Of a DNA stretch of 64,000 nt, positions 43,100-55,132 are shown piece after piece. The DNA comes from Capillidium heterosporum (lineage: Eukaryota; Entomophthoromycota; Entomophthoromycetes; Entomophthorales; Capillidiaceae). The DNA is taken from positions 124,001-188,000 of the forward strand of contig WBMQ01000001.1 of assembly GCA_016630905.1 (NCBI GenBank), written 5' to 3'. Every line of letters begins with the position of its first letter. Positions within the stretch are counted from its first letter, which is position 1. The notes below the pieces were generated by a model. It saw only the letters and a program-made list of their open reading frames with translations. It did not search any database and was not told the DNA's origin. The position numbers and the translations under genes are program-made.

Positions 43100-44308
43100 G
43101 TGGTTTTATCTTTACGTGACTTTACATATTAGTTATATGAAACTAGCAAGTATATTACTCTATACAGTAAAAGTTTGGCTTTTGTAGTTGGTGATGGAGT
43201 ATTACCTAAATAACATTTTCAAACTCTGGAAGCTATGATAAACTAATCCATCAAAGTTCAAGTGCTACAAATTTATTGAATAATTGTTCAAGTCTAGTAG
43301 AGTATAACAAGAAACAAAGTACTTGACAAGATAGTCAGCTATAGAAACATAAAGAGAAGGTAGAAGAACTGGATCTTATTCCTCTCTTTGCTCGATTTAT
43401 ATTTACTTTTAGAGTAGAGTAGCATCGCTGTCTCTAAATTCTATAAAAGTTAGAAAATGTAACAAAAGTAATCTACTATCGCATTTTAGACTGGATGACA
43501 TTACCAGTTAGATGCATATAACTAAACTTGCAGCATTTTTTAGACTAGGGAAGTTGGGTATATTTTGCTTGCATCACCATTAAATGGGGATACAAATACT
43601 ATTATGAATATGTTATTAAGATTAGTTCGATGGTATGTGAGAATCTATATGGCTACTTACAGGTCTATTTTTTCACATATTTAGCAAAAAAAACTCAATC
43701 CATACCTTTATTTAATTAAATTTGTATGCTTGGAATCAAATCGGATTGCAAGTTTGATTTCCTTCTACAGCAACATATATATTTTAGAAATTTAACCGAT
43801 TCGTATCAATTTATTAGCTATATTGGAAATTCTTGAGTATTTATTTATATGCAAGTTTCAGATGAAAACTGTCTATATTCAGATCTCATAAACTGGGAGT
43901 TCTGTATATCTAAAAAATACCATTAGATAGTTTATATTATAAAGTATTTTAATAATATCAATGTATAAACTTTCAATTTTTATTTATTTAGACGAATTTA
44001 TCATTTTGAATCAATGCTATTTGACAAACTTCCACATACTGAAATGGTATGTTTTCTGATAATATAGTTTAAAAGGCTCGGTTTCCAAAAAATTTTTATG
44101 TGAATGTATAACATTTAACATATCTGATACTTCTAGGCTGTATTTGCTATATTTCCTTGTTTAATTATATTTTATATATCTTTTGAGATATATATTTGTG
44201 TTACAACCTCCAACTTCATATCTGCCATAAATTTTGAAAACTTGCAGAATTCTGAGTTTGACTGCAAAGAATTCTTAAAATTTGAATTTAAAACGGTGGC
44301 ATTGCTTT
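43100..44308. other. spacer between SSP-A4 and SSP-A5
   Basis: 1.2 kb, no gene recognised. Confidence 0.4.
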
Positions 44309-44345
44309 GGAGGTGGAGAACACTAATTATACGAAGACTGTCAAA
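44309..44345 (+). promoter_or_regulatory. U1 distal element, SSP-A5
   Basis: GGTGGAGAACACTAATTATACG, 44311-44332, a diverged copy about 520 bp before the ATG. Confidence 0.35.
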
Positions 44346-44832
44346 GTAGGGGGTAATTCATATTTTATTTGTGGAAATACAATAGGTTTTGTCTACATTC
44401 TTCAGTACATTTGTTATATAAGCATATATATACTATTGAAAGTTCTAGATTATAGTGTAAACTGTATCACCATTTATGAACTTATAACCATTTCAAACTT
44501 TACTTGGCAATGATATCTGAGGCATCTTTTAGTCATGCAAGTTGATTATCATGTTTTAGCGAGGTCGAGGTATCGGTCCACTTGAAAAACTTTTCAAGTT
44601 TATACAAGTTCCTAATTCAGCCTTATAGCGAGATCGAGTTGGCGATTAAAGCTTCAGATCAAGCCGTACCAATGTCGGCTACCACTCTCATGAAAGCTAG
44701 ATATCTCTTTACAAATGATTTTATAAAAGATTTTCAACTTATGTGAACTGAACAGTATGAAATATATATAGCCTTAAAATTGTACTAGCATTTAACAAAA
44801 AAAACAAGCAGTACAAACTAGCCATTATTAAA

Positions 44833-45138
44833 ATGAAATTCACCTCCGTTGTAACCTTAGCTCTGGTAGCCGTTACCCCAGCCCAGGCCACCTTCTGGCC
44901 AATTTGCCCGGCCTATCAAAACACGGTTACCAAGACCGAGACCAAAACTGTACCTACCTACAGAACTGCAACCAAGACCGAAATTCGTACCACTACCAGA
45001 ACTATCGTCAACAATATTATCAAGACCAAAGTTAATACCGTCACCAAGACTTTAGTTTCTCAAGTTATCAAACCTACCACTGTAACTGCGATTGAGACTG
45101 CTCCATGCTCTCAACCTTACTCCCAGCCTTACTACTAG
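44833..45138 (+). CDS. SSP-A5, secreted Thr-rich protein
   Basis: 101 residues. Signal peptide MKFTSVVTLALVAVTPAQA, then TFWPICPAYQ, followed by NTVTKTETKTVPTYRTATKT. The octads are replaced by a more basic stretch with Arg, Lys and Asn (TIVNNIIKTKVNTVTKTLVS). It ends VTAIETAPCSQPYSQPYY. It shares the TFWPxCP motif with SSP-A7 to A9 across the transporter gene, linking the two arrays. The frame is intact. Last gene of the + strand array. Confidence 0.8.
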   Translation: MKFTSVVTLALVAVTPAQATFWPICPAYQNTVTKTETKTVPTYRTATKTEIRTTTRTIVNNIIKTKVNTVTKTLVSQVIKPTTVTAIETAPCSQPYSQPYY

Positions 45139-45164
45139 ATGTAGTAATGTTGTATCTTATATTT

Positions 45165-45191
45165 TTAGAATAAAACTGGTTTTTACTTTAA
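45165..45191. terminator. U3 hairpin of SSP-A5
   Basis: TTAGAATAAAA and TTTTACTTTAA arms around CTGGT, 26 bp after the stop. Confidence 0.6.
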
Positions 45192-45504
45192 CTTTTGATA
45201 CTATTTATTTAGATTCAACATCTATTGCAAATATTATTGATAGATGTAAGTTAAAATAGTTTTTTATTATATAGCCATTGATTGCATTTACTTTCTATAA
45301 ATATATGAGGGTGTAAGTTTCAATTAAGCTTTTCAAGTCGCTATTGATCAGCATATAAGTTTAAAAGAGTCCAATTACACTTCACTTTTACTGATAAGGT
45401 ACTACAGTATATCTTTAAATATTATATTTCCAAGATATGAAAAGCAGCAAATTATAAGTTTATATGTAAAAATAAAGTAGAGTTTATTATACTATCCCAG
45501 CATA

Positions 45505-47143
45505 TCACTCCTTCAAAGCGAACTCGGTCTGTTCAGCAGCTTCCTTAGCAGCATCCTCATCCTCCTTGGTCACGTACCAGAATTTAATCAAATATACAAA
45601 CAACAAGAAGGAGGCGGCTGATATGCCAATGAAGATCCACATAGCGTTGTTGTTACTTACTCCAGCAGCATGTAGGCCTTCAGTCAGTCCCAAAACCAAA
45701 TAATTACCAAAGGCAACTGTCAACAAGAAGATGGAGGTGGATGAGGCACGCATCTGCTTGCCAACTTGAGTATAGGCAAAGTGGTTACAGGTGGGGGACA
45801 GCATGGCTTCACCCAAGCTTAAAAGAATCCACTGAGGAAGTTGGATGGTACCATTGACGCACCCATTACAAGAGACGTAGTTCTTTTTGGCGTCAAGGAC
45901 CAAGTTGTGGGCGTAGCTATCTACATAGTACTGCAAACTAGTTGACAGGGTAAAAGCACATAAGACGAAGAAGTAGCCCCAGGCCATACGAGTCAACAAT
46001 GGCATCTTGATACCACGTTTTCCCAAAAAGGGATAAACGATGTAAGATAGGAAGGGTACGAATAGGATTATAAGGATGGAGTTAATATTGGAAGAAGCTT
46101 CAGTAGGAAGAGGGATAAAGTATAAAAAGTTATGGTTCATCTTGTCGTAGTTTTCCTGCCATTCGGTACCGTTTTGATCGTACAACATCCACCAAAATAT
46201 AATAGGGAAGAACATGACAATTACTTTGCCGAACAGCCGAGTCTCCTCAACCATCTCCGAACCGTAAGTATCTTGAGCGAAGTTTAACCAGTGGCCTTTA
46301 GCTTCACGCTCAGCGGGTGTAGCCTTACCAGTAGCGAGTGCGAGCTGATAAAGCTACCTTACAAGCTACGTAGGGCATAAACTTTTTAGTTGGAGGGACG
46401 ATACGGTAGTAGCGATACCCAAAGATGAAGACGGCCAGGGCGATAGCAAAGACTATAGTTGGGATACCATAGGCAAGGAAGTAACAGTTAGCTCCAAAGC
46501 ATTGAACATACTCCTTGAGGTAAGGGGTCAGGTATTGGGCGATCAAGGAACCGACATTGATGGCGATGTAAAAGAGACTGAAGAATTTATCTAACAGTTT
46601 TTCTTGTGACTTTAAGAACTGATCACCACCATGTGAAACCACACAGGGCTTGATACCTCCTGAGCCAATGGCTACCAACAGAGCAGGTACGATGAAGGCC
46701 CAGTAGGGATAGTTGCCGAATTCAGCGGCCAAGTTGTTGATTGAAAATATTGAAAGTAGGGCGTTACCGATGAGGTAGATGATGGAAAAGTAGACGATGG
46801 TATGGTACTTGCCTAAGAAAGAATCGGATATAGAGGCTCCAACCACTGGAAAGAAATAAACTAAACCGTTGAATAGATGTGTCTGTGATTTAGCAAAGTG
46901 CTCTTCATACCCAAATCCAGTGACCATGTACTTGTACAGTAAGTTCTTGATGCCATAATAACAGAACCTTTCGCAGAACTCGTTAGGAATGATGAAGAAG
47001 ATGGCTTTAGGGAACTTGTCGTGGTTGGCCTGTAGTTTGGCATCCAGTTCAGCGTTGATGATACGCTCTTGTTCCATCAACTGGCGTTCCCGTTCAGTCA
47101 GAGCTAGATTAAGATCGTGAATCGGGCTCTTAACGTCGCTCAT
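45505..47143 (-). CDS. POT/PTR2 proton-coupled peptide transporter, 2 exons or one frame break
   Basis: Major-facilitator symporter that imports di- and tripeptides with protons at the plasma membrane. The first part (47143 to about 46358) has the family landmarks FIIPNEFCERFCYYGIKNLL, GSGGIKPCVVSHGGDQF and FYIAINVGSLIAQYLTPYL. The second part continues with membrane segments including PLPTEASSNINSI and a charged C terminus. The two parts lie in different frames. A 34-nt GT-AG intron at 46357-46324 (minus strand) restores one frame of 534 residues and the right length for about 12 membrane spans. However, its 3' end (ggtaag) is atypical and no branch site is evident, so a single-base frameshift is the alternative. 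It sits between the two SSP-A arrays. Confidence 0.82.
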
Positions 47144-49465
47144 AATTGGAATTTTCGATTCGATTTACTTTGAAACTGTAAAAACCTACCCTACTTTATA
47201 TAGTAGTCTTGACAGAATTTTTGGTAGATATATAATAATTAGAATTTGAATCATAATACTGACTTTGCAATTAAAGGTAAACTGGTGTTGAAAGCTTTGT
47301 TCTCTACTTGAAAATTTAAAGGACCTATTCAGTACAAGCATTTTGGATTCAAGTTTGGCTTTATTATAAGGGAGTAAAAATAGCTACTTGGGATATAAAA
47401 ATAAGCACTTTTACAGATGCTAGCTGTATATGATATAAATTCCAATTGAATATCAAATTGAAATTCCAATCATTGCATATTATAGATGTAGTTTCCTTGG
47501 ATAACCATGCAAAACTCCTTATTTGTATCGAGCTAAATGAATTAATGTCTAAATTTGTCGGTAATCTCAAAGTACCAAAGTACTATGACCAAAAAACCAA
47601 TGTTAAGAAGGGATTTGGTTCTGATTTCATAGCTTGAGTATCTGCTGATTGGGATGTAATTTTGACACTAAGATATATCATTCAAAGAATCAGAAAGCTA
47701 AAAGTGTTAAATAATAGTCAACTTATTCATGTTCCTATAGGTTTTTATTCTCAAGTATAATGTAATACCTTTGCAACACTTGTTTTTTAAGGTACTTTGT
47801 TGTAAATATCAAGCTCAGATAGAGCTGCTTTTGTAGACTTATCAAATCCTCTAATTCAGAGCTTCCTAACCTTCACTTGATAAAAAAACTGGGATTAAAT
47901 ATTAGAAATCACTATCAAATAAAGTACAAGGAAATTCCGCTTTACAGTGCATAGATTCTCATGTCCATGTTAAGCTCAGCAGCTAATTCTAATTCAAAGA
48001 TTGGAGTTGTATTTTTAAAGCTAACCATTATATCTCATCCCAGCCTTCATCTAAGGAAACTTCATAACGTAGAAGCACTACTTTATTTAGTAGAATCCAC
48101 CTTAAACTCGTAGACTTAGGAAATACCTCTCCATATCACATCCTTCGTCCAACCTAACCTTCTGATCTTCGACTCCATTACTTTTGTTCTGAACTTTTAC
48201 CTACAAGGTTAGGAAGTGGAAATATTGCCTTATATAGTAAAAACTTTAGTTAAACCAAGCTTCCGTAGCAAAGTGGTTTAATGTGTCATGCTTATAATTC
48301 AAAACTTTAGTTAGGACCAATGGATATTCGATACAGGAAAGCTATTGGGCATGGTTGTAAATTTTCGACTAAAGCTCAATCAAAATAGCCCTAGACTTCC
48401 ACCAACCTAAATTCCGAGTAGAAAAATAATTTAGTAAACTTGGCTTGAGTTTTTGATAAGGTATTTTACAACTCAAATCAGATTCATCAAATTTCATACT
48501 TGTATAAGAGTCTATAATATATTTGAATATCGATACAAGTAATTCAATATAGTATAGTATCATATTTTCATACATTTGCAGAATCGGATCTTTAAGATAC
48601 CTTTAACTTCCATATTTAGAAAATAGGAACTTTGGTTGCTAGATAGAGTTCATTGAAGGATACTTGGGAAATTCCGATTCAAAACTTCGACTTGGAGTTT
48701 GATGGCTATGTTTTTACCTAAAAGTATTTTTAAGTTGTACAAGTAAATAGGACCGATGTTCTTTTAAAAAGTAGGTAATGTGCATAGATGTATTGGACAA
48801 ATACTTTCATTTCCAAAAGCTATTGGTAAGAGTGAACTGCTTCGATATTCTAAATGTAATTTACAAATACTCCTATAAAGTATATAGGCTATACTTAAAT
48901 ACATTTTATACATTAGTTGTTCAAACTTTTATAAATATCAGTAAACTACCAATACAAAGTACTCAATTGAGAAGAATGCTGTATGCTAATTACCCTTAAT
49001 ATACTTTACGATTGGGTACAGACCTTTTACCTTTCGAATGTAACTTTTTTACTGCATTTGATGTTATAAAATTTTCTTATCAAGTACATATGGTACAAGG
49101 AAACTACATTCAGTAAATTTTACTATTAGTGAAACTCTGGATGCTCAAAATGTTTATTTTCTTGTTCAAAATATGGAGCCAACATCTCGATTCTTTGAAT
49201 TGGTAAGATTAGAATATTAATCGAAAACTATGATTTTATGCTTTACTATAGGATACATTTACTGATGAATAGAAATTATTTAGGTAATATATATACTAAA
49301 TACTTCAATAACAGGCTAGGATTTCGTAGTAAGTTGATATTTTAAGCTGCCTATTTCCAAAGTAAGACTTATAATTGCATATACATGTACAGCTTCCATA
49401 TCAATTCTTAACAAAATCAAAAATAGACATAGTATCGTTTAAAGTAATGGCCATCTTTAATTTTT
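47144..49465. other. spacer between transporter and minus-strand array
   Basis: 2.3 kb around the point where the two SSP-A arrays face each other. No gene recognised; only short open stretches without family resemblance. Confidence 0.4.
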
Positions 49466-49711
49466 TTAAATATACAAGCATACCGAGCTTACTATATCTA
49501 GTAGTAAGGATGGGAAGCATGAAGTAGTTTCAGTTACAGTAACCGTCTTGATGATATCATGAGTTTCGGTCTTGGTCTTGGTAGCAGTAGTGGTGGCGGT
49601 ACTAATATCGATTATGATCTTGGTAACGGTAGTACAATTAAGTCGGCAGTAGTTAACCAGGGCTGGGGTAGCGGCTATAAAAACTAAAGATACGACGGAG
49701 GTGAATTTCAT
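49466..49711 (-). CDS. SSP-A6, altered C terminus
   Basis: 81 residues. It has a good signal peptide (MKFTSVVSLVFIAATPAL), CRLNCTTVTK with an extra Cys, a short TATTTATKTKTETHD block and TVTVTETTSCFPS. The normal stop codon after Tyr-Tyr is read in a shifted frame, so translation runs on for about 14 extra residues (LLLDIVSSVCLYI). It therefore looks like a recently frameshifted but still translatable member. CCTTTATATA (49765-49774) gives a TATA box on the minus strand at about -57. The U3 hairpin downstream is badly degraded. Confidence 0.6.
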   Translation of the reverse strand: MKFTSVVSLVFIAATPALVNYCRLNCTTVTKIIIDISTATTTATKTKTETHDIIKTVTVTETTSCFPSLLLDIVSSVCLYI

Positions 49712-51488
49712 TTTAAAACTATATGATTGTTGGAGTTTATGTTGGATATCACTAAATCCTTGGACCTTTATATATCACTTTTTTATAAATATCGTTAGGC
49801 ACGACTTTCGATGTTGGTATTGTTATCAGTTTCAATATAATAAAGATAATTTTATGAACCTATATTGCCTTAAGATATCTTTTAAAATAGACAGATATGA
49901 TAGGCTTTCAAAAAATTTGCAAGTAATCAATGTGATAAAATACTAAATGTCTCAGATAGCTCTGCTAAGTGTAGCAAGTTATTTACTTTCATTTATGTGT
50001 ACTGATAAACCATTAAATTGTGATACATTTTAAGATGTAGTAAATCCATATATACTAGAATTATAAATCATCAATGCTACAATTATATTGGGAGTTATCA
50101 AATACGATTACTGTATAATTTGCATGAAAATTGGGATTCCCTTACATTTCGGTAAAGTTTTCCGATTTCAAATGGCATTCTAAACCAAAGGAATATTAAT
50201 ACTAATTTTAAATTAGATGGATCATCTATGAGATTTTCACTGTTATTTACTACAAAAATCATTCAAGAAAAAGCTATTTAATCTAAAAGAGAGTGTTTAT
50301 TAGCTTTGAACTATTTCTTTTGCATACTGCTCTGATCAATAGCTATAGCAACTATGCCTTATTTTTTCTTTAGGAATTTGATGAGATTGTTTCCGACTTG
50401 TGTATTTGTTTTTTAAATCTTTAGTTGAAGCGGCCTAAATTTCTCTCTGAGAGCTGAAATTTCTATTGAACAAGGACTATAAGGCAAGAGGTAGTTAGCT
50501 AGTGAAGAAATGGATGTAATCTAAAGGAGGCTACATTCCTTCATACTTGCTCTCAAGCGTATTAGGATAGAACTGCCATAATTTGACAATAGTTTGGAGG
50601 CTGTGTCTATTAGGAGAAAGTGAATAGATCATTAGGTTGCAAGTGTACACTTTGATAGTAGATAAAAGAAATACCATATTCGGTAACAATCAACTTTTCG
50701 TGAGCTATAATATTACTACTAATATAGAGATATCTCCTGAAGTATATCTCTGGAAAAATGAAAACTCAGTACATCAAAGTCGTCAAGTGTCTACAGATGT
50801 AGAGAACAACAGTATGTATTCGATATACCACTACCTGTTTGTATAGCATTGATACGATCTCTAACTGCTATTTAAGTGTTTCCTCTATTCAATGCTGCAG
50901 TTATACTTGAAATACTAAACTAATCTGATGAATAAGCTAGGAAACCATTAATTACATTGCCAAATCAGGAAATTTCACTTTCCAAAAGCAATATTTCGGA
51001 CTTTTATAGCTATATACATGTAATAGATATATATTGAAAAGCTAATATCCCTTGTTTCAATACCTATACAACCGAGAATTCGCAAAGTATGTACCACTAT
51101 CCTTTTATAGACCATTTTCTAGTTTACGCTATATATTTCAAGTGTTTCTTGAAAGAATATAGAGGTGGACGTAGTATTTAGTCGATCACGCTTATAGCTA
51201 AAGATGAGAAGGATAAGGAAAGATCATCGCCAAAGTAAGTACCACCTTTCTATTCAACAAAGCAAACATACTTTGGTTCCTACAATATATTCAAACTTGA
51301 ATTTCAATAGATTAGCTATTCAACATATATTAGTTAAAATAGCTATTTGATTTAGTGCAAAGTAAAGGCAACTAGTTATAACGACAACCTACTACAACAT
51401 AGTTCAAAAGCATATATATTGGCTTTTAAACCTCTACTTACGTTTCCATTCAACACTTTAAACCCATACCGACAAAAATTAATCAACT
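49712..51488. other. spacer upstream of SSP-A6 and SSP-B2
   Basis: Contains the SSP-A6 promoter at the left. The right half (about 50,700-51,480) is similar to 57,240-58,080 upstream of SSP-B3; shared marks include ATATTTCGGAC near 50990 and 57522. A 69-codon open stretch at 50637 is not convincing. Confidence 0.45.
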
Positions 51489-51828
51489 ATGAAGTTCGTC
51501 AATCTCTATCTGACGCTACTAGCAAGTTTAACTGAAATCAGTATTAGCCAAACCCAACTTTGCCCAAGTAGCAGCCGGTATAACGATTGCTGGTACTATA
51601 GGAACACAAGCCAGCAAATTTCTACCAGGGACAACTGGTGCTATAGTAGGTGCTGTCTCTGGTCTATGTGCTGGGGCTGGTGCACTGGCTACCATACATA
51701 CCGAGTCCAAGAAGAAGGAAGAGGCCAAACCATCAAAGTCGAAGAAGAAAAGTTCAAAAGGCAGCAGCTCCAAGGGTCCAACAAAATCTAAAGCCAAAAA
51801 AGGCAAAAACAAGAAAGCAAAAAAATAA
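51489..51828 (+). pseudogene. SSP-B2, +1 frameshift after the signal peptide
   Basis: The start (MKFVNLYLTLLASLTEIS) is in one frame, but the rest of the homology to SSP-B3 lies in the next frame from about 51548: NFAQVAAGITIAGTIGTQ, then GTTGAIVGAVSGL and a tail of over 40 residues dominated by Lys and Ser. One extra base relative to SSP-B3 lies within 51540-51550. I see no intron able to absorb it. The mature region is otherwise open to its stop at 51828, so the loss seems recent. Tail-to-tail with SSP-A7. Confidence 0.65.
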
Positions 51829-51939
51829 AGTAGGTTGGGAGTTAAAAGGTGTTTTTAGAGTTTAATTTAGTTGGTTTCAAATAAATTTACTAACCATCCC
51901 ATTATTTTTATTAAGCTTATAAACCATTTTGTAATTATA

Positions 51940-51966
51940 TTAAAGTAAAAGCCAGTTTTATTTTAA
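51940..51966. terminator. U3 hairpin between SSP-B2 and SSP-A7
   Basis: TTAAAGTAAAA and TTTTATTTTAA arms around GCCAG, 11 nt each with one mismatch. It lies 27 bp after the SSP-A7 stop and 111 bp after the SSP-B2 stop. Confidence 0.6.
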
Positions 51967-51993
51967 AAATATAAAATATCAACGCCACTACAT

Positions 51994-52368
51994 CTAGTAG
52001 TAAGGACGAGAAGAGGGAGGAGGAGGAGGAGGAGGAACGTAGGGAGGAGAATAAGGAGGAGGGGAGGGAGGAGAGTAAGGAGTGGAGCACGCCGCAGTAG
52101 CAGTTAAGGTGGAAAACTTGGTAATGTCATAAGTAACTGTATTGGTAACTTGGGAAATTTTTGTCTTGGTCACCTGGTAAGTTTCGGTACGAGTAACATG
52201 TTTAGTTTTGGTCTTGGTTGAAGTGACTGTGGTAGGGCTAGCTTTGGTGACCGTATCGGTAGCGGTTTTAGTTACTGTGACAGGAAAGTATGCACATATG
52301 GGCCAGATATTGGCGATAACTGAGCTAGTAGCTACCAGAGCTACAGATACGATTGCAGTGAACTTCAT
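51994..52368 (-). CDS. SSP-A7, Pro-rich C-terminal tail
   Basis: 124 residues from ATG 52368. Signal peptide MKFTAIVSVALVATSSVIA, NIWPICAYFP, then TVTKTATDTVTKASPTTVTS and a TKTKTKHVTRTETYQVTKTK block. The C-terminal Cys is followed by an expanded proline tail of about 30 residues (PPSPPPYSPPYVPPPPPPP) ending SSRPYY. Expansion of the tail rather than of the octads sets it apart, suggesting different cell-wall or polymer contacts (inference). The frame is intact. Confidence 0.8.
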   Translation of the reverse strand: MKFTAIVSVALVATSSVIANIWPICAYFPVTVTKTATDTVTKASPTTVTSTKTKTKHVTRTETYQVTKTKISQVTNTVTYDITKFSTLTATAACSTPYSPPSPPPYSPPYVPPPPPPPSSRPYY

Positions 52369-53487
52369 TTTTGATACCAATCGATGGCGATGATTTGTAT
52401 TTTGATGGATGCTGTTTGTATTTTTAGCATATATATACTATTTTTATGTGGGCGGTGCTAATATGGCTTGAAATGATATTGACTGTTGGGACCACTTTGA
52501 TATCCAGTAAACTGTAAGGAGACGCATCTCCATTCGGTAAAACTAGGCAATTTTTTATAGTTGAGCTTGTAATAGTTATCCAGCTTTTCTGAACAAAGTA
52601 GGATCTGACCCTAAGGCTTTTCAAATAAAACATATACCTGGGCTTTCCAATGTTTTAGCGAGACAAGTAAAATGCTGTACTAGTATAAGCTGCTCCACAT
52701 GTATCTTTCGAGGTTAGCGAGCTACAAACCAGTAGCTTCGATGGCTTACTTATTTATTAGATCCTGATTTACAACATCGGCTTGAAAGCTGGATCATTTT
52801 CTAATTGAACTTGAAAAGCAATCCCTATTTTGGTTACACATATAAAGGCTTTACTATAGTATTCTAGATTCAAAAGAAATATACAAAAGCTTACATATAT
52901 ATATGAATCATATCATATAAAAATACCTTGGGCTTTCTTATACTTGTCGGCTAACACGCATAACCAAATGTTGGATACTGTAGATCTCACTGCCAAGCCT
53001 TACGAGCTATTCCCTAGTAGTTTAGATGGGTCCTGACACCGTATATGATCCATTTATAAAATGTAAGTATTGCAGAGCTTTTATATAACAATTAAATGAA
53101 GGATGTTGAGTATACTTGCTTCACACTATTCATAGGAAATTTGGCAAAATAACCTCACATTTTGGCAAAGCTCTTCAATGTAATTATATTCACAACTCAA
53201 TAGCACTTTAAAGATTGAATAAATTTGACTTTTTTACGAATTTTTACTATTTATATGATATGGAAAATTAAAATCTGACTAACATAAGCTGTATATGAGA
53301 CTAATTTTAGTCTAATTTATGACTTTCATAAGTCCTTATAGAAAATGATGGTAGCTTTCTAGGTCGACTATCAGAAAGCCTAGATAGTTTATACAAAATT
53401 AACTTTATCCTAAAAACACATTACCCTTCTATAGAGTGGTACCTCTTTAAACTCAATAAAAATCATTATAGAATAATATAAATGCTT
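52369..53487 (-). promoter_or_regulatory. SSP-A7 upstream region with two U2 boxes
   Basis: On the minus strand the U2 core GAAAGCCC occurs at 52647-52640 (about 270 bp before the ATG) and again at 52937-52930, 290 bp farther. A TATA-like run lies near 52430. Much of this 1.1 kb is similar to 53,870-54,900 upstream of SSP-A8. A U1-like block is recognisable around 53,150. Confidence 0.5.
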
Positions 53488-53514
53488 TTAAAGTAAAAGC
53501 CAGCTTTATTTTAA
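53488..53514. terminator. U3 hairpin of SSP-A8
   Basis: TTAAAGTAAAA and CTTTATTTTAA arms around GCCAG, 31 bp past the ancestral stop. Confidence 0.55.
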
Positions 53515-53544
53515 AAATAGGCAAATATACTCTCGCTACTACAT

Positions 53545-53866
53545 CTAGTAGTAAGGATTGTAGCTGGGAGGAGGGGGGTACGGACGAGAGCATGTTGCAG
53601 ACACAGTTACCGTAGAAAAGTTGATAACCTCATGAGTAACAGTATCAGGTAACCTGGGAAATCTGAGTTTTAGTAATCTCTTGAGTTTCAGTAGTGATAG
53701 TAGTTTGAGTTTCAACCTGGGTCTTGGTTGCAGTAAGTGTAGTAGGAGTAGTTTTGGTAATGGTCTTGGTGACGGACTTGGTAACTGTAGGACATAGAAG
53801 CCAGAAGGTGGCGAGGACTGGGCTAGTAGCTGCCAGAGCTACATATACGACTGCAGTAAACTTCAT
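53545..53866 (-). pseudogene. SSP-A8, one-base insertion near the end
   Basis: From ATG 53866 the frame gives a normal signal peptide (KFTAVVYVALAATSPVLA), TFWLLCPTVTKSVTK and a VETQTTITTETQEITKTQ block, then stops at 53645 after QVT. The remaining family sequence, including the second Cys, continues in another frame to the usual TACTAG stop at 53545. Comparison with SSP-A9 (QVTDTVTQQVTN) places a single extra T around 53644. The protein made would lack the C-terminal Cys and Pro/Tyr end. Confidence 0.7.
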
Positions 53867-55077
53867 CTTTGATATCAATCAATGGCAATTGCTTGTGTTT
53901 TTGGATGTTATCAAGACTTTTTGAGTTTATATACAGCTTTACGTAGGTGGTGCTGGTGAGGCTTTCGATGGAGCTATACTACCAAGACCACTTGTTATTG
54001 AATTTTGGAATATATTATTTAGTTCAACAAAATCAGGTAACTTTATGTAATTACATTTGTAAAAAAACACCTAATTTTCTGAACAGAGGGTTTCTGGCTA
54101 AGGCTTTTCAAATGTGTATCTGGGCTTTCTAAGGTTTTTTACGAGACAAAGCAATGTACGGCTAGTATCAGATGCCCCGTATGTCTCTTTCAAGAATATC
54201 GAGTTTCTTACAAATAGCTTCGATGGCTTGTCAAGCTAGTGAATGCCCATGTATCATTTGGTCTTGGAAATAGGATCATTTTCAAAATTTATTTGTAAAA
54301 GCTTAATACGTTTTACACTTAAAGTTCTCAATAAGCTATTCTATATTTAAAAGAAGCTAGTGATGATTTATTCATTTATCTAAACTAAATATAAACCAGT
54401 ACCTTGGACTTTCTTAAATTTTAACAAGAAAACTAATATGGATAGCTAAGTATCAGATATTGTAGATGTTGCTGTTAAGCTTAGCGAGCTACTACCTAGC
54501 AGATTCGACGAGTTTTTAATTGTTGCGTACTGGTGTCATATACAGTAAAGCTGATTTATATGTGAGAGATGGATATTTTAGGAAATTTATACAAGTATTG
54601 TATTGGAAGATATCAAATACCCTTGCTATGTTTTTTCAGAGAGAATGAGACGAAATATACTCACATTTCGACAAAACTCTTTGATTTCAATTAGCATTTG
54701 TAAGGATAGAAATAGTACTCTAGAGCCCAAATAAAGTTTGTTTTCATGTAATTTACCATAAGCCTACTATATTAGTTATATAAATAAGGCTTGTTAATAT
54801 AAACCTTTGCATCTTTACTTTGGGACTAGTTTTTTATTTCATAATCACTTTAAATGGATATGATGAGAGCTTCCAAGTTTAGATTAAAAAGCTTAGATAA
54901 CTCCATACAAAGTTAATTGTAAAGCCCTATTTTTATTATAGATTACTACTATTTCTAACTTCAAACTAGCTTTTATATAAATATATAAAATATTACAGCT
55001 GATCTGTAGTAGCTACATATTTTCAAAATATAATATTGTATATAAATTGTAAAGTATCAAAAAAATGTAATACCATC
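53867..55077 (-). promoter_or_regulatory. SSP-A8 upstream region with two U2 boxes
   Basis: U2 cores on the minus strand at 54129-54122 (GAAAGCCC) and 54413-54406 (GAAAGTCC), 284 bp apart. A U1-like block (TGCTAATTGAAATC, minus strand) lies near 54,690. No gene in the interval. Confidence 0.5.
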
Positions 55078-55103
55078 TAAAGTAAAAACCAGTTTTATTT
55101 TAA
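55078..55103. terminator. U3 hairpin of SSP-A9
   Basis: TAAAGTAAAA and TTTTATTTTA arms, 30 bp after the stop. Confidence 0.6.
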
Positions 55104-55132
55104 AATTTCATAAAGTACCAGCCCTACTATAT

